A DNA stretch of 12,200 nucleotides from Intrasporangium_A sp051961875 (GTDB lineage Bacteria > Actinomycetota > Actinomycetes > Actinomycetales > Dermatophilaceae). The stretch covers positions 1 to 12,200 of the forward strand of contig NZ_JBQCCV010000244.1 in assembly GCF_051961875.1 (NCBI RefSeq), read 5' to 3'. The translations under genes were made by a program, and so were the position numbers. This document shows positions 1 to 7,123 of this stretch, piece after piece. Position 1 is the first letter of the stretch. Every line of letters starts with the position of its first letter. Under the pieces are notes generated by a model that worked only from the letters and a program-made list of their open reading frames with translations, had not been told where the DNA came from and made no database searches.

Positions 1-33
1 CTGTGGTGGGCGTGTTACGTCGGGCTCTGGGGG

Positions 34-1659
34 TTGGCCGTGATGGCGGTCTTCGAGTCGCCCGATGACGAGACTGCCTTGTTGACGAGGGACGGGGCGG
101 CACTTGACGCACCACCGACCGGCATGCCGCCGGTCCGCGTCTCCGTCCCCGGACGCGAGGTCCTCTCGGCCGGCACGGCCGCGCATGCCGTCACCTCGCC
201 GACGCACTACTCCGTGGGCGTCCTGAGAGTGAGCGCATCGGATCGTGGCAGGGCCGCAGACCTCTGGCACGCTGCGGCCGGTACCGCCGTCGCTGCCGAT
301 CCTTCTGTCGCGCCGTTCGACCTCGCGCTCCTCGCGCTTGTGCGCGGGGGCGTGGCGGTGCAGGCCATACCGATGGGCCCGTATGCCGTGAGCCGGGGTG
401 CGGACCGGGCGCCGGGCGCCCCCGGATCGCCATGGCAGCAACGACTTCGGGGCGCCTCGAGGGGGAATGACGGGGCCTTCTCGATGGCGGTGATCCGGCC
501 GGTCTCACGCAGGCTGACGGCGGTCGGGCTGCGCCACGGCTGGACGCCCAATGCGGTGACCGTGGCCAGCCTGCTGGTGGGCCTTCTCGCGTGCGGGCTG
601 GTAGCCCTCGACAGCCGGGCCGGCTGGGTCGCCGCGGCGGTTCTCCTGCAGGTCTCCCTCGTCGTCGACTGCGTCGACGGCGAGATCGCCCGGTTCACCC
701 GGAGCTACAGCCCGCTGGGCGGCTGGCTGGACGCGGTCGGCGACCGCGTCAAGGAGTTCGTCATGGTCGGCGTTGTTGCGTGGGTGAGCGCCCGGCGCGG
801 TGAGGACCTGTGGACGCTCGCCGTGCTGCTCCTCGCGCTTCTCGCCGTCCGGCACGTCGAGGACTACTGCTACGCGCGCCGGACGTGCGCGGCAGGGCTG
901 CGGACGACTCCCGACCTGCTCCCGCTCGACGAGCCCGTCGACCTGGGACCGGCGGACGCGCACACCACCGTGCCCGAACCACCCCGCGGCCGTGCCGTCG
1001 TCGTCCGCAAGGTCAAGCAGGTGCTGCATCTGCCTATCGCGGAGCGCTACCTCATCGTGTCGATCGGGTTGCTGGTCTTCAGCCCTGCCTTCCTGCTCTG
1101 GGCCCTCGCCATCGCCGTGACGGTCGCATTCCTCTGGACCGAGGCGGGCCGGACCGCGACAGCCATGCTGCGGCGGGACCGGTTCGCGGCGGGGGCCAGC
1201 GATGACCACATCGTCGAGCTGCTCGACCTCGGCCTCCTTGCAGCCCCGCTCGAACCGGCCGCCAGGCGACTGACCCGGCTCCGCCTCGGATGGCAGCTGC
1301 CGTGGCTCGTGCTCGCAGCCGAGGCCGCCGTCGCGCTCATCGCGGTCGGTCGCTCGGCAGCGGGAGGAGGGTGGGCGGCATACCTGTGGCTGGCGGCACT
1401 GTGCTGGCACCGCTACGACGTCGTCTACCGCCTCCGTGAGACAGGGCGGGCCCCGGCGGCCTGGGTGGCCCGGCTCACCCTCGGGTCCGTCCTGCGGATC
1501 GTCGTGCTCGTCGTGGCGGCGGCCGCCGGCTGGCCCGTGGCAGGCATCATGGCGTGGGGCGCGCTCGCGCTCATCAGCCTGTATGCCGCTGAGGCGGCGC
1601 TCGACTGGATCGGGGGGCCGCGCGCCTCCCGCCCCAAGCGGACGGAGGTGGCGTCATGA
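34..1659 (+). CDS. Long CDP-alcohol phosphatidyltransferase with extra N- and C-terminal regions (DUF5941-like)
   Basis: This is an integral membrane enzyme expected to transfer a phospho-alcohol from a CDP-alcohol to a hydroxyl acceptor. Counting from TTG 34, the full CDP-alcohol phosphotransferase signature is visible: D212, D215-G216, A219-R220, G229, D233 and D237, preceded by a TPN motif at 171-173. About 165 residues precede the core. They lack a recognisable NTP-binding loop, but their position recalls the nucleotidyltransferase part of fused IPCT/DIPPS enzymes. After the core, about residues 340-530 form further hydrophobic segments with an H-R-Y-D-x-V-Y-R motif near 459, resembling what I recall of the actinobacterial DUF5941 region. 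The frame stays open to base 1, so the gene may begin outside the window; ATG 43 is another candidate start. The stop overlaps the next start (ATGA), which implies translational coupling. Family assignment is firm; substrate unknown. Confidence 0.88.
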   Translation: MAVMAVFESPDDETALLTRDGAALDAPPTGMPPVRVSVPGREVLSAGTAAHAVTSPTHYSVGVLRVSASDRGRAADLWHAAAGTAVAADPSVAPFDLALLALVRGGVAVQAIPMGPYAVSRGADRAPGAPGSPWQQRLRGASRGNDGAFSMAVIRPVSRRLTAVGLRHGWTPNAVTVASLLVGLLACGLVALDSRAGWVAAAVLLQVSLVVDCVDGEIARFTRSYSPLGGWLDAVGDRVKEFVMVGVVAWVSARRGEDLWTLAVLLLALLAVRHVEDYCYARRTCAAGLRTTPDLLPLDEPVDLGPADAHTTVPEPPRGRAVVVRKVKQVLHLPIAERYLIVSIGLLVFSPAFLLWALAIAVTVAFLWTEAGRTATAMLRRDRFAAGASDDHIVELLDLGLLAAPLEPAARRLTRLRLGWQLPWLVLAAEAAVALIAVGRSAAGGGWAAYLWLAALCWHRYDVVYRLRETGRAPAAWVARLTLGSVLRIVVLVVAAAAGWPVAGIMAWGALALISLYAAEAALDWIGGPRASRPKRTEVAS

Positions 1660-2468
1660 CGCCGACGCACGACCCCAGCGACGACCGCCCGTCCATCGAC
1701 GCGCTCCGAGACGTGGCCCAGCCACCCGAGCACATCGCGAGGTACAACGCGGAGCACTGGGCGGGGGCCCTCTACATCCGCCACCTCTCGATCCACGTGA
1801 CGCGGGCGCTGCTGCCGACACACGTCTCGCCGAACGGCGTCACGTGGCTCATGATCGCCGTCGGAGTCGTTGGCGCATTCGCACTCCCGCTGCCGGGGCT
1901 CTGGGGGCCGGCCATCGCCGTCGTCGCGATGCAGGTCCAGATCCTCCTCGACTGCTCCGACGGAGAGATCGCGCGCTGGCGGCAGCGGTTCTCCCCGGCC
2001 GGGATCTACCTCGACCGGGTCGGCCACTACCTGACCGAGGCCACGATCCCGTTCGCCCTGGGTCTGCGCGCCGACGGCTGGTCCTGGCGGGAGCCGCTCC
2101 ACGTGGGCGGCTGGACCGTGCTCGGGCTGATCGTCGCGGTCCTCGTCCTGCTCAACAAAGCCTTCACGGACCTCGTCCACGTGGCCCGGGCCAAGACGGG
2201 GCGCCCGATGCTGGAGGACGTGGCGGACACGGCCCGGTCCAAGGTCTCCGGCATGGCCGCCGTCCGGCGCGCCTTCGGGTACGTGCCGGTCTTCCGAGCG
2301 TTCATCGCCGTCGAGGCCAGCCTGCTCGCCCTCGTGGCCGGCGTCGCCGACGTCAGCCGTGGCGACCTCACGGGGACGCACTGGCTCGTCCTCGTCATGG
2401 TGCCCCTGGCGGTTGTCACGGCGGGCGGTCACCTGCTCGGGGTGCTGTCGAGCTCGAGGCTGGACTGA
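1656..2468 (+). CDS. CDP-alcohol phosphatidyltransferase family protein with Asp-to-His change in the signature
   Basis: This second membrane CDP-alcohol phosphotransferase has 270 residues, near the usual family size. It has an SPN motif before the first helix and the signature D99, D102-G103, A106-R107, G116, D120. The fourth conserved acidic position, generally taken as the catalytic base and metal-site residue, is H124 (codon CAC at 2025-2027). About six hydrophobic segments are visible. A good Shine-Dalgarno, GGAGGTG at 1643-1649, precedes ATG 1656, and the start overlaps the upstream stop, so the two transferases are probably made together. The His could mark a subfamily with altered chemistry or an inactive partner of the upstream enzyme. 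Family assignment is secure; the CDP-alcohol and acceptor are unknown. CDP-glycerol from the TagD-like enzyme at 8872-9273 is one candidate donor (inference). Confidence 0.9.
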   Translation: MTPTHDPSDDRPSIDALRDVAQPPEHIARYNAEHWAGALYIRHLSIHVTRALLPTHVSPNGVTWLMIAVGVVGAFALPLPGLWGPAIAVVAMQVQILLDCSDGEIARWRQRFSPAGIYLDRVGHYLTEATIPFALGLRADGWSWREPLHVGGWTVLGLIVAVLVLLNKAFTDLVHVARAKTGRPMLEDVADTARSKVSGMAAVRRAFGYVPVFRAFIAVEASLLALVAGVADVSRGDLTGTHWLVLVMVPLAVVTAGGHLLGVLSSSRLD

Positions 2469-2469
2469 G

Positions 2470-3432
2470 ATGGCCCTCGTCGTGCAGTGGGCTCAGGAGC
2501 GTGGCGAGGTCGGGGGAGTGCTGACGAGCCACACCCAGCTGACCCGGCAGCTGCGCGAGGCCGGCCACGACGTGCGCTACGTCGACACGGGGTCGCCTCG
2601 TCGTGCCACGGACGCGCTGTCACGGGTCGCGACGCGATCGGCCCTGCACCTGTTCCACATCACCCGGCTCTGGCGTGCGATCGTCCTGGCGCCGGTCTTC
2701 GCGGCGCTGCGGGGGCGGACCGCCCTCGTGCTGCACTCCGGTTCGACGGCGGGCCAGGTGCGGGGGATGGGCCGCCCGATGCGGGCGCTCCTCCAGGTGG
2801 CGCTGCACGCCTACGACGAGATCTGGGCGGTCAACGACGAGATCAGGGCACTGCTGCCCGCGTCTCTCCGCTCCCGCACAGTCGTCGTGGTCCCCTTCGA
2901 CGACACTGCCCTGCCGGTGGTGGACGGCGCCGATCGGGATCCACACGCACTGGCCTTGGCCACGAATGCCGGTCTGGCCCACTACAACGCGGATCTTGGC
3001 GTCGAGGCGGCCCACATGGTCCGGGACCGCTGGCCGGACGCGACGCTTCACATCCTCGCGTACGGCAACGACGGGCCTGACCTGGCGCGGTTGCGTGACC
3101 AGGTCGTCGACGAGCCCTGGGTAACCCTGACGTTCGACCTCCCACCGGGGGAGATCAGCCGGGTCCTCCGACGCAGTGGCTGTCTCCTGCGCCCGACGAG
3201 CTGGGACGGGGACTCCGTCATCGTCCGCGAGGCGCTCGCCTCCGGCGCCCGTGTCGTGGCCAGCGACCGTGCTCCCCGACCAAAGGGTGTGGAGCTCGCG
3301 CCCCTCACCGCCGAGGGAACGGCGGAGGCCGTTCTGGAGGGCGGCCGGCCGAGCGACGGCGCCGGACTGGCCGGCCTCACGATGGCCGCGGCCGCGCGCG
3401 CGGCGCTGAGTCGGCTCGCCCGCGCCACCTGA
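2470..3432 (+). CDS. GT4-like (GT-B fold) glycosyltransferase
   Basis: This is a predicted cytoplasmic retaining glycosyltransferase of 320 residues. ATG 2470 lies 1 nt after the preceding TGA, with a weak CGAGG at 2455-2459. The same frame is open further upstream, but that part only shadows the preceding gene. The N-terminus has the usual first beta-alpha unit with a G-G-V-L-T-S-H stretch and a later G-H-D-V. The C-terminal half carries the nucleotide-sugar signature R-P-T-S-W-D-G-D-S at about 241-249, ending in E254 and A-L-A-S-G. The GT4 E-x7-E motif therefore reads D246-x7-E254, a conservative variant. No membrane segment is obvious. It completes an operon with the two CDP-alcohol phosphotransferases, suggesting their product is glycosylated or built on a glycosylated lipid. 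Donor sugar and acceptor cannot be read from the sequence. Confidence 0.88.
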   Translation: MALVVQWAQERGEVGGVLTSHTQLTRQLREAGHDVRYVDTGSPRRATDALSRVATRSALHLFHITRLWRAIVLAPVFAALRGRTALVLHSGSTAGQVRGMGRPMRALLQVALHAYDEIWAVNDEIRALLPASLRSRTVVVVPFDDTALPVVDGADRDPHALALATNAGLAHYNADLGVEAAHMVRDRWPDATLHILAYGNDGPDLARLRDQVVDEPWVTLTFDLPPGEISRVLRRSGCLLRPTSWDGDSVIVREALASGARVVASDRAPRPKGVELAPLTAEGTAEAVLEGGRPSDGAGLAGLTMAAAARAALSRLARAT

Positions 3433-3486
3433 GCCAAGCACCCGCGCCACCTGAACCAAGCACCCGCGCCACCTGAACCAGGCAAC
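3421..3486. repeat. Three-copy 22-bp tandem repeat over the glycosyltransferase stop codon
   Basis: Three head-to-tail 22-bp units lie at 3421-3442, 3443-3464 and 3465-3486, each beginning CGCGCCACCTGA. Copies 1 and 2 differ at one base; copy 3 differs from copy 2 at two. Copy 1 contains the last three codons (Arg-Ala-Thr) and the TGA of the glycosyltransferase. Because 22 is not a multiple of three, the repeated TGAs at 3430, 3452 and 3474 fall in all three forward frames. The array sits between convergent genes. I see only a minor hairpin (CCTG/CAGG around 3473-3483) and no T-run, so a classical terminator is not supported. Confidence 0.9.
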
Positions 3487-3535
3487 CCGCCCTGGAGCGG
3501 AAGGACGACTCTCAGCAGAGGCCCTACCGCGCGTC

Positions 3536-3916
3536 CTACCGCATCTCCCGCTCCGTCGAGGCCTGTTCAGGACGGGGTGGACCGTCCTTCCGGATCGCCT
3601 CGTCGATCGCGATGGAGCGCACCAGCTGACGGAGATGATGGTCCGTCTCACGCACCCTGAAGTACAGGCCGAGGGTGGTCAGGGCGAAGACCACGATGAG
3701 CGCGTACAACATGAGGTCCGTGCCCCTGGACACGCCGAGTGCATTCGCGAGCGCTTGGGGGATCGCCGGATTGATGATCGACACCACCGCGACCACGCCC
3801 AGGGCGAGAGCAAGGATCCTGGAGCCGGCACGCAGCTCGACCCGTTGACGGTATCGGAACACCATCAGGAGGATGAGGACCGCGGCGATGACGAGCGGTA
3901 GCTTGATCCACTGCAT
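3536..3916 (-). CDS. DUF2304 domain-containing small membrane protein
   Basis: The 126-residue protein has three clear hydrophobic helices, at about residues 5-20, 33-50 and 67-86. A charged cytoplasmic-looking tail follows, including an R-V-R-E-T-D stretch and a heptad-like segment around 88-110. This matches DUF2304 in size and layout; that family is commonly found beside GT2 glycosyltransferases. Its ATG (3916-3914) overlaps the TGA of the upstream GT2 gene by 1 nt (TGATG), so the two are translationally coupled. Function is not established. A membrane anchor or stabiliser of the soluble GT2 partner, analogous to DPM2/DPM3 helping DPM1, would fit the context, but this is inference. The last ten or so residues are polar and probably disordered. 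Confidence 0.88.
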   Translation of the reverse strand: MQWIKLPLVIAAVLILLMVFRYRQRVELRAGSRILALALGVVAVVSIINPAIPQALANALGVSRGTDLMLYALIVVFALTTLGLYFRVRETDHHLRQLVRSIAIDEAIRKDGPPRPEQASTEREMR

Positions 3917-4737
3917 CAGCGACCTCGCAGCAGCTTGTCGACGAGCACGTCGAGACCGATGTTCACGGAGTTGATGGATCGCTGTCCCTTGCTCCGCGAG
4001 TACTCGGAGTACCGGATGTGGACAGGGAACTCCGCGTAGGTGGTGTTGTGCTGGGCCATGCGCGTGAGGAACTCGCTGGCCCAGCTCATGTCGTGGGACT
4101 TCAGGTCGAGGACCCGCGCAAAGGAGCGTCGGAAGACGCGCAGGCCCTGATGCGCGTCGGTCAGTGCGATCCCCGAGGTCAGGCGCTCGAAGACGATGGC
4201 GGCCTTGAGCAGGACCCGGCGGGAGGCCGTCATACCGTCCGCGGATCCCAGGAACCGGGAACCGATGAGCACCTCTGTCTCGACATCCCGCAAGTGCCGG
4301 ACCATGGCCCCGGCATCGTCAACACTGTGCTGGCCGTCCGCGTCGAACGTGACGAAGAACTGCGCGTCGGGGTCACGGAGGGCAAAGTCGATCCCGGTCT
4401 GGTAGGCCGCTCCGGCCCCCAGGTTGATGGAGTGCTGCACCAGTCGGGCGGCCGTGGCACGCACTTCGGCTGCGGAGTCGTCGGTCGAGCCGTCGTCGAC
4501 GACCACGACATTGGGGAAGTGTTTCAACACGTCCGTGACGACATCGCGCACGACGACGGCCTCGTTGTAGCAGGGCATGACGACCCAGACGTCCTCGTTC
4601 TGCGGGACTGCGGCTGACTCGAGCAGGTCCCTGTCCTCCGAAGTGTTCCGCGTGCTCAACTGCGGCGGTCGGTAGACTCGCGCCGACGACGCTCGGTGTG
4701 AAGGTTCATGCGCGGGGCGGCTGCGCCGCCCACCCAT
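3916..4737 (-). CDS. GT2 family glycosyltransferase, dolichyl-phosphate-mannose-synthase-like
   Basis: This is a GT-A fold glycosyltransferase, probably making a polyprenyl-phosphate sugar or adding a sugar to a lipid-linked acceptor at the inner membrane face. Counting from ATG 4737, the core starts near residue 50 with V-W-V-V-M-P-C-Y-N-E. It continues with D81-D82-G83-S84, then the metal-binding D132-A133-D134 followed by G-Q-H, and G-S-R-F. No transmembrane segment follows the catalytic domain, unlike DPM synthases carrying their own anchor; the coupled DUF2304 protein may supply one. The start is uncertain. ATG 4737 has no Shine-Dalgarno and would give about 50 poorly structured residues; TTG 4659 in the same frame leaves 23 residues before the conserved core and also lacks a clear Shine-Dalgarno. 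The gene is divergent from the GT2 gene at 4786. Confidence 0.87.
   Translation of the reverse strand: MGGRRSRPAHEPSHRASSARVYRPPQLSTRNTSEDRDLLESAAVPQNEDVWVVMPCYNEAVVVRDVVTDVLKHFPNVVVVDDGSTDDSAAEVRATAARLVQHSINLGAGAAYQTGIDFALRDPDAQFFVTFDADGQHSVDDAGAMVRHLRDVETEVLIGSRFLGSADGMTASRRVLLKAAIVFERLTSGIALTDAHQGLRVFRRSFARVLDLKSHDMSWASEFLTRMAQHNTTYAEFPVHIRYSEYSRSKGQRSINSVNIGLDVLVDKLLRGR
4673..4678 (+). promoter_or_regulatory. Candidate -10 box TAGACT for the GT2/flippase operon
   Basis: TAGACT fits the actinobacterial TANNNT -10 pattern and lies in the divergent region before the rightward GT2 gene. A start about 7 nt on would give a leader of roughly 100 nt to GTG 4786, or about 23 nt to the alternative ATG 4708. 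I see no convincing -35 at standard spacing. The identical hexamer stands before the GT-C gene on the minus strand (8749-8744). Confidence 0.3.
4715..4731. repeat. Perfect 7-bp inverted repeat with 3-nt loop in the divergent region
   Basis: GGGCGGC (4715-4721), TGC (4722-4724) and GCCGCCC (4725-4731) form a perfect dyad between the two divergent GT2 genes. It lies inside the possible N-terminal extensions of both genes. It could be an operator or a leader hairpin, or a chance product of GC-rich DNA. No T-run follows, so it is not a standard terminator. Confidence 0.55.
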
Positions 4738-4785
4738 AGTTGGCGGGGGAAACGCAGCGGCGCGTCCACCCCACGGGACGAGGGA

Positions 4786-5829
4786 GTGAAGACGGAGAAC
4801 ACGGCAAGCTGCAGTGTCATCGTTCTAGGGTATGGCGCCGAGCCGGTCCTGGAGGACGCATTGTCAGCGCTGGCGGCCGATGCGGGACCCGATGACGAGA
4901 TCATCCTCGTCGACAACGGCATCGTCGGTCGACGCTCTCGCGAGGCATCGTGGCCGGTGGCCGTCCAGGTCATCGGTGAGGGGACGAACCAAGGCTTCGC
5001 CGGCGGATGCGTCCACGGGGCCCGAACCTCCCGGGGCGAGGTGCTGGTGTTCGTCAATTCCGACGCCATCGTGCGGCCTGGCGCGCTCGCCGCCCTGACC
5101 ACGGCAACCGGGCGTCCGGGCGTGGGCATCGCGTGCGGTTGCCTGCGCCTCGCCGACCACCCGGAACTGGTCAACTCCGTCGGTAACCCGATCCACTTCA
5201 GCGGCATCTCGTGGGCCGGTGGGTTCGGAGAACCGGCCGATCGCTACCCGGTCGAGAGAGAGGTCCCCGTGGCCACCGGAGGGCTCCTCGCGATACGGCG
5301 GCAGGTGTGGGACGCGCTCGGCGGCTTCGATGAGCTGTACTTCGCCTACCACGAGGACACGGACCTCTCCCTTCGCGCGTGGCTCCGGGGCTGGTCCGTC
5401 CGGTGTGTGCCGGAGGCGGTCGCGGACCACTACTACGAGTTCGGTCGTTCGTCCCTGAAGATGTACCTCGTGGAGCGGAACCGCCTGCTCACCGTGCTGA
5501 CCGACTACCCGAGACGGCTGCTGCGAGCCGTCGCGCCAGCCCTGGTGGCCATCGAGCTGCTGCTGCTGATGCAGGCAGTCCTGCAGGGTTGGGCCCGGCA
5601 GAAGATCCGGTCGTGGTGGTGGCTGCTCCGCAACGTGAAGACTCTGCGGGAGCGGCGTGCCACCGTCCAGTCGCAGAACGCCGTGCCAGATGGGCAGATC
5701 GCTCGCCTCATGCTCTCCCGAATCGAGCCGCCCATGGTGGCCACGCCGCCCGGCATGGGCCTCGTGAACCGAGCTCTGGAGGGCTACTGGCGCATCGCCC
5801 TGAGACGGTTGCTGGCCGATGCCCGCTGA
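4786..5829 (+). CDS. GT2 family glycosyltransferase (rhamnosyltransferase/WbbL-like)
   Basis: This is a predicted inverting GT-A enzyme that adds a sugar to a lipid-linked intermediate in the cytoplasm. From GTG 4786 it has 347 residues. The core begins at residue 9 (C-S-V-I-V-L-G-Y-G), with V-D-N-G at 42-45 in place of the usual D-D-G. N-x-G-F-A-G-G follows at 68-74, the N91-S92-D93 metal site, and G-G-F-D-E with E190-D191-T192-D193. This set is typical of rhamnosyl-, galactofuranosyl- and related transferases of cell-wall polysaccharides. A hydrophobic, Leu-rich segment near 255-270 may associate with the membrane. ATG 4708 (GAAGG 3 nt before it) is an alternative start adding 26 residues without domain similarity; it would overlap the ATG 4737 model of the divergent gene. 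GTG 4786 has GAGGG only 1 nt upstream, so neither start is well supported. The 3' end overlaps the flippase by 11 nt. Confidence 0.86.
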   Translation: MKTENTASCSVIVLGYGAEPVLEDALSALAADAGPDDEIILVDNGIVGRRSREASWPVAVQVIGEGTNQGFAGGCVHGARTSRGEVLVFVNSDAIVRPGALAALTTATGRPGVGIACGCLRLADHPELVNSVGNPIHFSGISWAGGFGEPADRYPVEREVPVATGGLLAIRRQVWDALGGFDELYFAYHEDTDLSLRAWLRGWSVRCVPEAVADHYYEFGRSSLKMYLVERNRLLTVLTDYPRRLLRAVAPALVAIELLLLMQAVLQGWARQKIRSWWWLLRNVKTLRERRATVQSQNAVPDGQIARLMLSRIEPPMVATPPGMGLVNRALEGYWRIALRRLLADAR

Positions 5830-7114
5830 CGACGGCACACCGGCAGCGGGGAGCACGGCGACGGCCGGTGTGCCCTCGACCCTCCGAAGGGGAACGATCC
5901 AGGTCGGCGTGGGCCTGGCCTTCTTCGGTCTCTCGACCTACGTGTTCACGGCAGTGGTGCTCCGGGCCCTCGGCCCGGGGGAGTTTGCCGACTTCAACTT
6001 CTTCTGGGGCCTCGCCTACGGGGTGGGCCTCGGGGCGATGATGCCCTTCGAGCAGGAGATCAGCCGGCGAACCGTCACCGCCACACACCTCGGGGAGCCG
6101 ACACACCAGATCGTCAATGCCGGCGTGCTGGCCTCCTCCTGCTTCTCCGCGGCCCTGGCGGTGGTGGTCATCCCGTTCGCCCTTCGCTCCGGGCATCACG
6201 ACGTGGGCGCGTTGTGGTTGGCGACCGTAGCCTCGTTCGTGGCTCTCGGCATCGCCTATGTCTCCCGGGGCAGCCTGGCCGGCCGTGGGAACTTCCGCGT
6301 GTACAGCGGCCAGCTCGTGGCGGAGGGCGCGGTTCGCCTCGTGGCCGTGGGCGTTCTCTTCGTCGCAGGCGCCTCCGCTCCCTCGCCCTTCGCCGTGGTC
6401 GTCCCCGTGGCGCTGCTTGTGGCGGTGGGAGTGACGTGGCGCAGGGACTGGCGCATCGCCCGGCCCCCTCGGGGGCTGGCACGAGCAGTGGCGGGCTCCA
6501 CGGCGCCGCTCATCGTCTCGTCGATGGTGTCACTGACGCTCGTCAACCTGGGCCCCGTCGCGATCAGGTATGTCGAGTCGGTCGCCGATCCGACGCGCGA
6601 CGGCAGTTACCTGGCTGCGGCGTTCATCGCCCGGCTGCCGATCTTTGTCTTCGCGGCCGTCCAGGCCGTCCTCATTCCGCGGCTCACCCGCTCTGTCGTG
6701 CGCCGCGACAGCCTGGATTTCCGTCGTTCGCTGGGGAAGGTCCTTCTCGTCACCGTCGTGCTCGGCAGCATCGCCACCGTCGGGGTCGCCGTGACCGGTC
6801 CCCGGCTGCTGAGCCTGCTGGCGGGGTCGCAGTACCACCTGCCCGTCGGCGACATGGTGCTGCTCACGGCGGCTCTCGCCTGCTACCTGCTCACGCTCGT
6901 TCTGCAGCCCGCAGCTGTCGCATTGGGTCGCCACCGGTCGACGAGCGTCGTCTGGCTGCTGGGGGCCGTCACCTTCGGCGTCGCCTGGTTCGTGCCCGGT
7001 ACGCCCACCACGGCGGTGAGTCTCGCCATCGGGCTGGTGAGCCTCCTGGTGTCGGCTGGTCTGGCGCTGACGGTGAGCCGCGGCCTGAGGGACCTGCCTC
7101 GGGCGACGCCCTAG
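5819..7114 (+). CDS. Polysaccharide/oligosaccharide flippase (Wzx-like, MOP superfamily)
   Basis: This 431-residue polytopic protein has roughly twelve hydrophobic helices, the size and pattern of Wzx/MOP-type exporters that flip undecaprenyl-pyrophosphate-linked glycans. After a short polar Ala/Thr/Gly-rich N-terminus, the first helix region carries G-L-S-T-Y-V-F, then R-A-L-G-P-G-E-F, typical of the first loop of these flippases. A P-F-E-Q-E-I motif near residues 75-80 and R-L-P-I-F near 265 are also in keeping with the family. The start ATG 5819 lies inside the end of the GT2 gene (11-nt overlap), so the two are surely cotranscribed. The combination implies that a lipid-linked oligosaccharide assembled by the local glycosyltransferases is exported here. 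No Wzy polymerase was recognised beside it, unless one of the large membrane proteins to the right serves that role. Confidence 0.85.
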   Translation: MPADDGTPAAGSTATAGVPSTLRRGTIQVGVGLAFFGLSTYVFTAVVLRALGPGEFADFNFFWGLAYGVGLGAMMPFEQEISRRTVTATHLGEPTHQIVNAGVLASSCFSAALAVVVIPFALRSGHHDVGALWLATVASFVALGIAYVSRGSLAGRGNFRVYSGQLVAEGAVRLVAVGVLFVAGASAPSPFAVVVPVALLVAVGVTWRRDWRIARPPRGLARAVAGSTAPLIVSSMVSLTLVNLGPVAIRYVESVADPTRDGSYLAAAFIARLPIFVFAAVQAVLIPRLTRSVVRRDSLDFRRSLGKVLLVTVVLGSIATVGVAVTGPRLLSLLAGSQYHLPVGDMVLLTAALACYLLTLVLQPAAVALGRHRSTSVVWLLGAVTFGVAWFVPGTPTTAVSLAIGLVSLLVSAGLALTVSRGLRDLPRATP

Positions 7115-7123
7115 TCGAGACCC

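Noticed and set aside
1425..2432. 335-codon minus-strand open frame
   Set aside because: Antisense to the two CDP-alcohol phosphotransferases; low-complexity charged translation typical of shadow frames.
2359..2469. N-terminal extension of the GT4-like gene to ATG 2359
   Set aside because: This stretch is the out-of-frame 3' end of the preceding CDP-alcohol phosphotransferase. ATG 2470, 1 nt after its stop, gives the expected GT-B N-terminus.
3381..3406. Alternating CG stretch as possible Z-DNA or a regulatory site
   Set aside because: It is explained by Ala/Arg codons at the C-terminus of the GT4-like protein in a GC-rich genome.
3421..3486. CRISPR-like array
   Set aside because: The units are contiguous 22-mers without spacers, and there are no cas genes.
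2620..3651. 343-codon minus-strand open frame
   Set aside because: Antisense to the GT4-like gene and overlapping the DUF2304 gene in another frame; no family motif, and part of it merely translates the 22-bp repeat.
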